Source of the DNA: CAITNM01 sp964446295 | Lineage (GTDB): Bacteria; Pseudomonadota; Alphaproteobacteria; Paracaedibacterales; CAITNM01 | Assembly (NCBI GenBank): GCA_964446295.1 | Contig: CAYUNR010000015.1 | Location: 1-30,600 of the forward strand | Reading direction: 5' to 3' | DNA length: 30,600 bases | Shown: positions 8,408 through 17,900 of the stretch, piece by piece | Position numbering within the stretch: the stretch's first letter is position 1 | How the letters are laid out: each line of letters opens with the position of its first letter | Translations under genes and position numbers: made by a program | The notes under the pieces: model-generated | The model's input: only the letters and a program-made list of their open reading frames with translations | The model's database searches: none | Told to the model about the DNA's origin: nothing

Positions 8408-9400
8408 ATGTTTTTTCAAAAATCACCCCCCATTCTTATTGAGCAACTAGCAAAAATAATTGGCGCTGAAACCAATGTTTCTGGCATTCCTATCAGTGAC
8501 GTTGGCCCTCTGGAAAATCTGGATCAAGGCATTCTTGGTTGTTATCACAATACAAAATATAAAGCTTCTCTGGCACAAGCCAAAAGTGGATTTTGTATTT
8601 TAAAAGAAGATGACAGACATTTATTAGGGGAAGGTGTAATTGGTTTATTTACACCAACACCTTATCGTGCATTTGGAAAAGCGGCCTTGTATTTTTACGC
8701 AAAACCAGAATCTACGAGAGAAATTTCTAAATTAGCTGATATTCATCCAACTGCAAAAATAGGGAAAAACTGCCAAATAGAGGCTTTCACCGTAATAAAA
8801 GCTTTTGCAGAAATTGGAGATAACACTATTATTCGAAGTCATTGTGTAATTGGGGAGCATGTAAGAATTGGGAACGATAGTCTGCTTGAACATAGCGTTA
8901 CTATCACAAATACGCTTGTAGGTGACCGCTTCTATGTTAAGCCTGGTGCATGCATAGGTCAGCCTGGTTTTGGCTTCCACATGGATGAAAAAGGGCATTT
9001 TGATATTCCTCAAATTGGATGCGTTCGTATCGGAAACGACGTGCAAATTGGATCCAACACAACAATTGATCGAGGCAGCCAGCATGACACAATTATTGGA
9101 AATTTCTGTAGAATAGATAATCTAGTGCAAATTGCTCATAACGTAGAATTAGGCGAGGGCTGTGTAATTGTTTCTCAAGTAGGCATTGCTGGAAGTTCTA
9201 AGCTAGGTAAATTTGTTATTGCCGCAGGGCAAGTTGGAATTGCTGGACATTTAACAATTGGTGATGGCGTTAAAATTGCTGCTCAAAGTGGTTTAATGCG
9301 AGACGTTGCACCAGGAGAAACTATTTCTGGCTCGCCTGCTATTCCAATAAGAGAATGGCATAAGCAAACTATTGCTATACAGCGTCTATCTAAAAAATAG
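8408..9400 (+). CDS. lpxD: UDP-3-O-acylglucosamine N-acyltransferase LpxD
   Basis: Cytoplasmic acyl-ACP-dependent enzyme of lipid A synthesis that adds the N-linked hydroxyacyl chain to UDP-3-O-acylglucosamine. The N-terminal uridine-binding domain occupies about residues 1-100. It is followed by a left-handed beta helix built of hexapeptide repeats (IGKNCQ, IGDNTI, IGNDVQ, LGEGCV, IGDGVK) and a C-terminal helix ending AIQRLSKK. The family motif IAHNV with the catalytic His, and GQVGIAGH, are both present. The 330-residue length is normal. It shows that this organism makes lipopolysaccharide. The fabZ-lpxA genes that usually follow are absent here; the next gene is convergent. Confidence 0.96.
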   Translation: MFFQKSPPILIEQLAKIIGAETNVSGIPISDVGPLENLDQGILGCYHNTKYKASLAQAKSGFCILKEDDRHLLGEGVIGLFTPTPYRAFGKAALYFYAKPESTREISKLADIHPTAKIGKNCQIEAFTVIKAFAEIGDNTIIRSHCVIGEHVRIGNDSLLEHSVTITNTLVGDRFYVKPGACIGQPGFGFHMDEKGHFDIPQIGCVRIGNDVQIGSNTTIDRGSQHDTIIGNFCRIDNLVQIAHNVELGEGCVIVSQVGIAGSSKLGKFVIAAGQVGIAGHLTIGDGVKIAAQSGLMRDVAPGETISGSPAIPIREWHKQTIAIQRLSKK

Positions 9401-9406
9401 CAGTCT

Positions 9407-10618
9407 TTAAGTTGCTCGGATTTTTACATCAATTGTAGGACGTAATACTATTAATAGTATTAGCGCAAATAAGGCAATTAATCCGCTTCCCATAAAAGTC
9501 ACGAACTGGTCAAATTTATCAGCAAGAGAACCACCAATGAAACCAGCCAGTAGAAGACCTACAGAATTAATTAAGTAGTAAAAACCTATGCCTGTTCCCC
9601 TCAAATCTTCGGGAACGTGATCAGCTATGATACACAAAAACATGTCTTGGCTCATCCCAATTTGAATGCCCCATAGACCAACTCCAATAAGCATCACTGG
9701 TAAGCTAGTAGAAAACCCTAGAAAGGTATCTGCCACTATTAGCAACACAAAGCTTAATGCCAAAAATCCATAACGACCTAACCGGTCAGAAAGCATACCA
9801 ATAGGGTAAGAAAACAAAGAATTTGTACAGTTATACAAAATCAAAATGCCATGAGAGAAATTTTGATCCATACCAAAGCTTTGGGTTGCATGAAGCACAA
9901 GCATAGATTCACCTATACGTGAGCTCATAAATACCATTGCTACAATCATCAACATCCAATAAGGTTTCCCTAACCGCGTTAAATCTTTAAAATGCAATGG
10001 ATGGCGAATTGGTTTTTTATCAGCAGTGACTTCTTTTTCATGAGGATCTTTAACAAAAATTAGCAGCAAGAAGAACCCTATTGACGCAGGAATGCTTGCC
10101 CACATAAAAACTTGCTGAATGTCTTGATTAGCCAAATACATGGCTACAATGCCTAGTATGCCACCAATAAACGAGCCAGCCGTTGCCATAGCATTACGTA
10201 GACCAAAGCAAGCCCCTTTTGTTCGATCAGGTGCTAAATCACCCACCAGAGCATCGCGAGGCGTTGATTGCATGCCATTACCCAAACGATCAAAGAGTCT
10301 GGCAATAATAACCATTGGTACGGTGGCAAACAAAGCAAATATTGGTCTTGATATAGCAACCATAGCAAAGCCAATCATCATAATTTTTTTAGGACGCCTA
10401 AAATAATCACTGATCAAACCAGATAAAAGCTTCATAGCAAAAGCCATCGCCTCAAAAGTGCCTTCAAGCATAATGATGAAGCCAGTTCCAGCACCAAGAA
10501 TTTGCTTGAGGTAAAGAGCTACAACACCAAAGACCATAACTGTAGAGATGTTAAGCAACATACTGGCAAAGCCAATAGCCCAGATAGATAAAGGAATTTT
10601 AGATTTAGCAATATTCAT
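9407..10618 (-). CDS. Major facilitator superfamily transporter
   Basis: A 403-residue membrane protein with about 12 hydrophobic segments. It has the inter-domain MFS signature after the second and eighth helices: LISDYFRRPKK near residue 70 and MLSDRLGRYGF in the second half. It also has RLFDRLGNGMQSTPRDALVGD, a motif found in a subgroup of uncharacterised or multidrug-like MFS proteins. The substrate cannot be told from the sequence. It converges with lpxD (6 bp apart) and lies downstream of rpoC on the same strand, separated by a terminator. The start is ATG 10618. Confidence 0.9.
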   Translation of the reverse strand: MNIAKSKIPLSIWAIGFASMLLNISTVMVFGVVALYLKQILGAGTGFIIMLEGTFEAMAFAMKLLSGLISDYFRRPKKIMMIGFAMVAISRPIFALFATVPMVIIARLFDRLGNGMQSTPRDALVGDLAPDRTKGACFGLRNAMATAGSFIGGILGIVAMYLANQDIQQVFMWASIPASIGFFLLLIFVKDPHEKEVTADKKPIRHPLHFKDLTRLGKPYWMLMIVAMVFMSSRIGESMLVLHATQSFGMDQNFSHGILILYNCTNSLFSYPIGMLSDRLGRYGFLALSFVLLIVADTFLGFSTSLPVMLIGVGLWGIQIGMSQDMFLCIIADHVPEDLRGTGIGFYYLINSVGLLLAGFIGGSLADKFDQFVTFMGSGLIALFALILLIVLRPTIDVKIRAT

Positions 10619-10663
10619 AAAACCAAACAGGAAAATGAAAGATTAAAATACCAATTAGAAAAT

Positions 10664-10692
10664 AAAAAAACAAGCATAAAGCTTGCTTTTTT
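10664..10692 (-). terminator. Terminator after rpoC (possibly bidirectional)
   Basis: Read on the minus strand, GCAAGC and GCTTG pair around the loop TTTAT, flanked by a run of As before and seven Ts after (A-run 10664-10670 on the plus strand). It lies about 20 bp beyond the rpoC stop and would end the ribosomal-protein/RNA-polymerase transcript before the MFS gene. Confidence 0.75.
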
Positions 10693-10712
10693 ATTTAATT
10701 AAATTTTATTAC

Positions 10713-13700
10713 TTAAGCAACAGACTGTTTAGCATCCTTGCTCTTTGGAGCAGCCTGAATCAATATGTCTTTATCGCGATCCTGAGCAGTTGCTTTCATG
10801 CGACGCATAGCACTACCAGTACCAGCCGGAATCAAACGACCAACAATCACGTTCTCTTTTAACCCAGCCAAAACATCAAGCTTACCAGAAACAGCCGCTT
10901 CAGTTAGAACGCGAGTTGTTTCTTGGAATGATGCAGCAGAAATAAATGATTTCGTATGTAATGAGGCTTTTGTAATACCCTGAAGAATAGGCTGACCTGA
11001 AGCAGGACGCTTACCTTCTTTAATAAGTGCATTATTGGTATGATCATAAATAACGCGGTCTACGTGATCACCAACAATGAAATTGGTATCTCCAGCATCA
11101 TATACTTCGGTTTTTTGTAGCATTTGACGCACAATAACTTCGATATGTTTATCGTTAATAGCAATACCTTGCAAACGGTAAACTTGCTGGATTTCGCTGA
11201 CTAAGTAAACTGCCAACGCTTCGACACCCATAACACGTAAAATATCATGTGGAACTGGGTTTCCTTCAACTATCAGGTCACCTTTACGTACATAATCGCC
11301 TTCTTGAATAACGATATGTCTGCCACGTGGAACCAAATATTCTACTGGTTGCAAGTTTTCGCTTTCAGGTATAACAACGATACGGCGTTTTGCTTTATAG
11401 TCCTTACCAAACTCAATTTTACCATCAAATTCAGCAATAATTGCTGCATCTTTAGGTTGACGTGCTTCAAACAATTCGGAAACACGTGGCAAACCACCAG
11501 TAATGTCTCGAGTTTTTGAAGTTTCACGTGGAATACGAGCAATCACTTCACCAGCAGGAATATTTGCACCATTCTCAACGGAAATAATCGCATCAATTGG
11601 CAAGAAATAACGTGCTTCAAGACCATTTGATAATTTAATCGGAGTGCCCTTTGCGTCACGCATACTAATCATTGGGCGAAGCTCAGCGCTACTACGCGAT
11701 GATTTTGCGTCAATAACAGCACGACTAGAAATACCAGTGGATTCATCTACTATTTCTCGCATCGTTACGCTATCTATCAAGTCAACGAAGTGAGCAATAC
11801 CTTCTTTTTCTGTTATTACAGGAATTGTATATGCATCCCATTCAGCAATCTTTTGACCCTGCTTAATTGCGGCGCCATCTTTTATCAAAAGCTTGGCACC
11901 GTATTGAATACGGTAATGCACACGTTCACGATTTTGGTCATCAAGAATAATGACTTCACCGTTACGTGAAAGCACAATAGTTTGACCAGATGCATTATCA
12001 ATTGCGTTAATGTTCTTGTATCGAACCTTACCTGGCATTGAGCTTTCTATGCTTGATTGTTCGGCACTTCGTTGCGCAGCACCACCCATGTGGAAAGTAC
12101 GCATCGTTAGCTGTGTTCCAGGCTCACCAATTGACTGCGCAGCTATAACACCAACTGCTTCGCCTACGTTAACAGTGGTTCCGCGCGCCAAGTCACGACC
12201 ATAACATTTAGCACAAATAGCTGTTTCCATTTCGCATGTCAAAACCGAACGAATTCTGACCTCATGGATACTAGCTTCGCTAATAAGTTCGGCTGTATCT
12301 TCTACAATCATTTCACCAGCCGTTACAATAACTGCATTGGTTAATGGGTGGACAATATCTTCCGCGGCAGTACGACCCAAAATACGATCAGTCAATGGAA
12401 CCACAGTATTGGCACCTTCAACGACGGACCTCATGTGGATACCTTGTGTAGTTCCGCAATCATCTGCAACAATGATGCAATCTTGAGCAACGTCAACTAA
12501 ACGACGAGTTAGGTAACCTGAGTTTGCTGTTTTCAAAGCTGTATCCGAAAGACCCTTACGAGCACCATGGGTTGATATAAAATACTCAAGAACATGCAAA
12601 CCTTCTTTAAAGTTTGAGATAATTGGAGTTTCCATAATGTCACCTGAAGGTCTTGTCATCAAACCACGCATACCCGCCATCTGACGCATCTGCGTAACTG
12701 AACCACGAGCCTTTGAGTGAATCATCATATAAACCGCATTAAATGGCTCACCAGGAAGGTTTTTTGACATCGCTTGTAACATGGCGTCACCAACTTTATC
12801 AGTACAACGCCCCCAAGCATCAACGACTTTGTTATATTTTTCACCTTGAGTAATCAGGCCGTCCAGGTATTGTTGCTCATATTCTGCAACAGCAGCTTTT
12901 GTTTGACCAATCAGCACTTCTTTTTCTTTTGGAACAATAAGGTCGTCTTTACCAAAGGATACACCACTCTTCGTCATGTAAGTGAAACCTAAGGTCATAA
13001 TACGATCAACAAATATAACCGTTTCTTTTTGCCCACAATGACGATAAACGTCATCAACTAGCGAGCTGATTTCATTTGAAGTCATCACTTGATTTACAAG
13101 ATCATAAGGCATTTTGTAGTGCTTTGGTAAATAGTTACCTAGGAACAAACGACCTGGAGTTGTATCTACTCGCTGATAAGTAACGCTTCCATCTTCATGG
13201 TAGACAGGAACACGTGCTTTCACTTTTGAATGAATGTGTAAGTGCCCTTGTGATAATGCATGTTCCACTTCAGAAATATCTGAAATCAGACTACCTTCAC
13301 CTGGCATACCATCAGCCATTAAGCTTAGATAATAAATTCCAAGCACAATATCTTTCGAAGGTACAATAATTGGACGTCCACTAGATGGGCTAAGAATGTT
13401 ATTAGTCGACATCATCAATACACGAGCCTCAAGTTGAGCTTCTAATGAAAGTGGCACATGCACTGCCATTTGGTCTCCATCGAAGTCAGCGTTGAAAGCT
13501 GTACAAACAAGAGGATGCAGCTGAATTGCTTTGCCTTCAATAAGCACAGGTTCGAATGCCTGAATACCTAAACGGTGAAGAGTTGGGGCGCGGTTTAATA
13601 ATACTGGGTGCTCACGAATAACGTCTTCTAAAACGTCCCAAACTTCAGGGCGCTCTTTTTCAACCATTCGCTTTGCAGCTTTCAATGTGCTAGCAAGACC

Positions 13701-14870
13701 GTAACGTTCAAGACGCGCATAAATAAATGGGCGGAATAATTCTAAGGCCATTTTCTTAGGCAAACCACATTGATGCAGCTTTAATTCTGGACCCACCACA
13801 ATCACCGAACGACCAGAATAGTCAACTCGCTTACCTAGTAGGTTTTGACGGAAACGACCTTGTTTACCCTTAAGCATATCAGCCAAAGACTTAAGTGGGC
13901 GCTTGTTGGTTCCAGTAATTGCGCGGCCTCTACGACCATTGTCAAACAACGCGTCAACAGATTCTTGCAACATACGCTTTTCATTGCGGATAATAATTTC
14001 AGGCGCACGAAGCTCAATAAGACGCTTCAAACGATTATTTCTGTTAATAACGCGACGATACAAATCGTTCAAATCTGAAGTAGCAAATCTACCACCATCA
14101 AGAGGAACCAAAGGACGTAATTCTGGTGGAATTACTGGAATAACTTCCATGACCAAACACTCAGGTGGAGTATTTGACTCTAAAAATGCTTCCAGAAGCT
14201 TTAAGCGCTTCATTATTTTTTTACGACGAATTTCAGATGAACATTCTGTAAGTTCCTGACGAAGCTTTTCACTTTCGCTTTTTGGCTCTATTTTACGAAG
14301 CATTTCACGTAAAGCTTCAGCACCAATGCCAGCATTAAATGCTTCTTCGCCGTACTCATCTTGAGCTTGCATGAACTCTTCTTCATTTAACAACTGCCCA
14401 TAGGACATTGCTGTCATGCCAGGATCAAGAACAACATAGCTTTCAAAATACAGAATTTTTTCAAGATCTTTTAGCGCTATATCAAGCAGCATACCTGCAC
14501 GACTAGGCAAAGATTTAGTAAACCAAATGTGCGCAACGGGAGCAGCTAATTCAATATGCCCCATGCGATCACGACGAACTTTACTTAATGTAACTTCTAC
14601 GCCGCACTTTTCGCAAATGACACCGCGATATTTCATACGCTTGTATTTACCACACAGGCATTCATAGTCTTTTACTGGACCAAATATACGTGCACAAAAC
14701 AAACCATCACGTTCCGGTTTAAAGGTGCGATAGTTAATAGTTTCAGGCTTTTTTACTTCCCCATATGACCAAGAACGAATACGTTCCGCTGTTGCAATAG
14801 TAATACGAATTGCATCAAAATCTGGAAGAACATCCATTGCGTTGAAGCTTCGTTTAATCTCTCGGTTCAT
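10713..14870 (-). CDS. rpoC: RNA polymerase beta' subunit
   Basis: Largest subunit of RNA polymerase, carrying the catalytic magnesium site. The 1385-residue protein has the N-terminal zinc site CLCGKYKRM...CEKCGVEV near residue 70, the absolutely conserved NADFDGDQMAVH near 461, and the bridge-helix/trigger-loop region containing ISTHGARKGLSDTALKTANSGYLTRRL. The second zinc site is near 878 (...CEMETAICAKCYGR), followed by GEAVGVIAAQSIGEPGTQLT. The start ATG 14870 has GGGAGT upstream. It follows rpoB with a 68-bp spacer that holds a perfect hairpin. No truncation or frameshift is visible. Confidence 0.98.
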   Translation of the reverse strand: MNREIKRSFNAMDVLPDFDAIRITIATAERIRSWSYGEVKKPETINYRTFKPERDGLFCARIFGPVKDYECLCGKYKRMKYRGVICEKCGVEVTLSKVRRDRMGHIELAAPVAHIWFTKSLPSRAGMLLDIALKDLEKILYFESYVVLDPGMTAMSYGQLLNEEEFMQAQDEYGEEAFNAGIGAEALREMLRKIEPKSESEKLRQELTECSSEIRRKKIMKRLKLLEAFLESNTPPECLVMEVIPVIPPELRPLVPLDGGRFATSDLNDLYRRVINRNNRLKRLIELRAPEIIIRNEKRMLQESVDALFDNGRRGRAITGTNKRPLKSLADMLKGKQGRFRQNLLGKRVDYSGRSVIVVGPELKLHQCGLPKKMALELFRPFIYARLERYGLASTLKAAKRMVEKERPEVWDVLEDVIREHPVLLNRAPTLHRLGIQAFEPVLIEGKAIQLHPLVCTAFNADFDGDQMAVHVPLSLEAQLEARVLMMSTNNILSPSSGRPIIVPSKDIVLGIYYLSLMADGMPGEGSLISDISEVEHALSQGHLHIHSKVKARVPVYHEDGSVTYQRVDTTPGRLFLGNYLPKHYKMPYDLVNQVMTSNEISSLVDDVYRHCGQKETVIFVDRIMTLGFTYMTKSGVSFGKDDLIVPKEKEVLIGQTKAAVAEYEQQYLDGLITQGEKYNKVVDAWGRCTDKVGDAMLQAMSKNLPGEPFNAVYMMIHSKARGSVTQMRQMAGMRGLMTRPSGDIMETPIISNFKEGLHVLEYFISTHGARKGLSDTALKTANSGYLTRRLVDVAQDCIIVADDCGTTQGIHMRSVVEGANTVVPLTDRILGRTAAEDIVHPLTNAVIVTAGEMIVEDTAELISEASIHEVRIRSVLTCEMETAICAKCYGRDLARGTTVNVGEAVGVIAAQSIGEPGTQLTMRTFHMGGAAQRSAEQSSIESSMPGKVRYKNINAIDNASGQTIVLSRNGEVIILDDQNRERVHYRIQYGAKLLIKDGAAIKQGQKIAEWDAYTIPVITEKEGIAHFVDLIDSVTMREIVDESTGISSRAVIDAKSSRSSAELRPMISMRDAKGTPIKLSNGLEARYFLPIDAIISVENGANIPAGEVIARIPRETSKTRDITGGLPRVSELFEARQPKDAAIIAEFDGKIEFGKDYKAKRRIVVIPESENLQPVEYLVPRGRHIVIQEGDYVRKGDLIVEGNPVPHDILRVMGVEALAVYLVSEIQQVYRLQGIAINDKHIEVIVRQMLQKTEVYDAGDTNFIVGDHVDRVIYDHTNNALIKEGKRPASGQPILQGITKASLHTKSFISAASFQETTRVLTEAAVSGKLDVLAGLKENVIVGRLIPAGTGSAMRRMKATAQDRDKDILIQAAPKSKDAKQSVA

Positions 14871-14914
14871 GAGTTACTCCCGAACAAAATGTAAAAATTA
14901 GATTTAGTAAATAT

Positions 14915-14932
14915 GAGGAGCACAGGCTCCTC
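14915..14932 (-). promoter_or_regulatory. Perfect hairpin in the rpoB-rpoC spacer
   Basis: GAGGAGC (14915-14921) and GCTCCTC (14926-14932) form a 7-bp GC-rich stem with a 4-nt loop, 6 bp beyond the rpoB stop codon. No T-run follows on the minus strand, so it is not a standard terminator. It may be a processing or stability element, or a partial attenuator. Confidence 0.7.
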
Positions 14933-14938
14933 ACAAAA

Positions 14939-17900
14939 TTATTCAAACTGCTCAAATGCCACGTTTAGGCCAAGCGAACGAAGCTCTTTCACCAATACGT
15001 TAAAGGACTCTGGAATACCTGTTTCCATATTATCGTCTCCTCGCACAATGGCTTCGTATACTTTCATACGACCAACAACGTCATCCGACTTAACTGTCAG
15101 CATTTCTTGAAGCGTGTATGCAGCACCATAAGCTTCCAGTGCCCATACTTCCATTTCTCCGAAACGCTGTCCACCAAACTGTGCTTTACCACCAAGAGGC
15201 TGTTGTGTCACAAGACTATATGGTCCAATTGAACGTGCGTGAATCTTATCATCAACCAAATGGTGAAGCTTCAATATATAAATATATCCAACGGTGACCT
15301 TACGATCAAAAGGCTCACCAGTACGCCCATCAAATAAATCAACCTGGCCAAAAGTTGGCTGATCAGCATAAGTCAACGCATTATTTATTTCCTGGTGACT
15401 TGCACCATCAAATACAGGAGATGCAATTGGAACGCCCTTTCGAAGATTACCCGCCATTTCCATAAGTTGCTCATCATCAAGAGACTTAATATCTTTTTGA
15501 TCTTTTTTATCTGTATAGATGTCTAACAATTTATTGCGAATATCTTTAACTTCAAGCTCTTTGTCACGATATTTTTCTATCATTTCATTGATTTGACGTC
15601 CCATACCAGCAACAGCTGCGCCCAAGTGAGTTTCTAGAATTTGCCCAACGTTCATACGAGAAGGCAAACCAAGTGGGTTCAAAATAATGTCAACAGGGGT
15701 ACCATCTTCCAGATGTGGCATATCTTCCATTGGAACAACTTTAGACACAACACCTTTGTTACCGTGACGACCAGCCATCTTATCACCTGGCTGAAGCTTA
15801 CGTTTAACAGCTATAAAGACTTTGACAGACTTTAGAACTCCAGGTGGCAATTCATCGCCACGACGTAATTTTTCAACTCTATCTTCAAATGTGGCTTGCA
15901 ATCTAGCACACGAAGCATCAAATTCAGCTTTCATGTCTTCTATTTCAGTCATTGTCTCTGCTTCTGAAACAATAATTTTTTTCCACTCTGCAGGGTGAAG
16001 ATCAGAAAGCATCTCAGTAGTGATTTCTTTACCTTTTGTCAAAGCCTTTGAACCAGATGAGAATTTCTTGCCAACAAGAAGATCTCTAAGTCGTTGAGAA
16101 AAACTACGCTCTAGAATGGCGCGCTCTGCTTCACGATCTTTTGCAAGACGATCAATTTCCTGGCGCTCCAATGCTATAGATCTTTCATCGCGTTCAATGC
16201 CGCGGCGTGAAAAAATACGCACTTCAACAACTGTTCCAGAAACCCCGGGAGGAACACGAAGTGAGCTATCACGCACATCAGATGCTTTTTCACCAAAAAT
16301 TGCTCGCAAAAGCTTTTCCTCTGGCGTAGAAGGAGCTTCACCTTTCGGAGTTACTTTACCAACTAAAATATCACCAGGATTAACTTCTGCACCCACATAA
16401 ACTATACCGGCTTCATCCAAGTTCCGCAGGCCTTCTTCACCTACATTTGGAATATCACGAGTAATATCTTCGTTACCTAGCTTTGTATCACGAGCCATAA
16501 GCTCAAACTCTTCAATATGAATTGAAGTAAACACATCGTCCTGAACAATACGCTCAGAAATAACGATTGAGTCCTCGAAGTTGTATCCTTGCCATGACAT
16601 AAATGACACAAGCACGTTACGCCCTAGCGCCAATTCACCAAGCTCAGTCGCTGGACCGTCAGCAATAATATCACCACGTTTCACTACGTCGCCTTTTTTA
16701 ACCAAAGGACGCTGGTTAATACATGTGCTCATATTTGAACGCTGGAACTTCAGCAAATTGAAAATATCAACACCTGACTTGTTATCACTGTCTTTTTCAG
16801 TAACACGAATAACAATTCGCTTTCCATCGACCTGATCAACAACGCCATCTCGCTTTGCCGTGATTACAGCGCCTGAGTCTTTTGCAACAATAGCTTCCAT
16901 ACCTGTTCCAACAAGAGGCGCCTCAGCTCTTAAAAGAGGAACAGCCTGACGTTGCATGTTAGAGCCCATCAACGCTCGGTTTGCATCGTCATTTTCCAAG
17001 AAAGGAATTAGAGATGCCGCAACAGAAACTAGCTGCTTTGGAGAAACGTCAATATAGTCGACACTTGAGCGTGGGAAAATACCAAATTCGCCTGATTTAC
17101 GACAAGTAACGAATTCTTCTATGATACGACCCTTTTCATCAAGCTCTACACTTGCTTGGCCAATAATGTAACGACTTTCTTCAAGTGCGTTCATGTAAAT
17201 AACTTCGTCGGTAACGTTACCATCGGAAATCTTACGATACGGACTTTCAATAAAGCCATACTTGTTTACTCGTGCATAGGTTGCCAATGAGTTAATCAAC
17301 CCAATGTTCTGACCTTCAGGAGTCTCAATTGGACAAATACGTCCATAGTGTGTCGGGTGAACGTCACGAACTTCAAAACTAGCGCGATCTCGCGATAAAC
17401 CACCGGGGCCCAATGCTGACAAACGACGCTTGTGCGTGATTTCAGAAAGAGGATTTGTCTGATCCATAAATTGAGATAGCTGAGAGGAGCCAAAAAATTC
17501 ACGAATGGCTGCTGCAACGGGTTTAGCATTAACTAAATCATTTGGCATCACGGTGTCAATATCAACCGACCCCATGCGTTCACGAATAGAACGCTCCATA
17601 CGAACCAAGCCAACACGGAATTGATTCTCTAAAAGCTCACCAACAGACCGAACACGACGGTTAGCAAGGTTATCAATATCATCTATCTCACCCTTACCAT
17701 CGCGCAATTCTAAAAGAATTCGCACCATTGAAAGAATGTCGTCTTTTTTCAAAACTCTAACATCATCTGGCGTATTTAAGCCCAAACGTGCATTCATTTT
17801 AACTCGACCAACAGCTGATAAGTCATAACGCTCAGGATCAAAGAACAATGCTCTAAATAAAGCTTCTCCGCCTTCAACGGTTGGTGGCTCACCTGGGCGC

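Noticed and set aside
17440..17500. Rifampicin-resistance mutations in rpoB
   Set aside because: The key positions have sensitive-type residues; the Thr and Leu differences in the cluster look like ordinary lineage variation.
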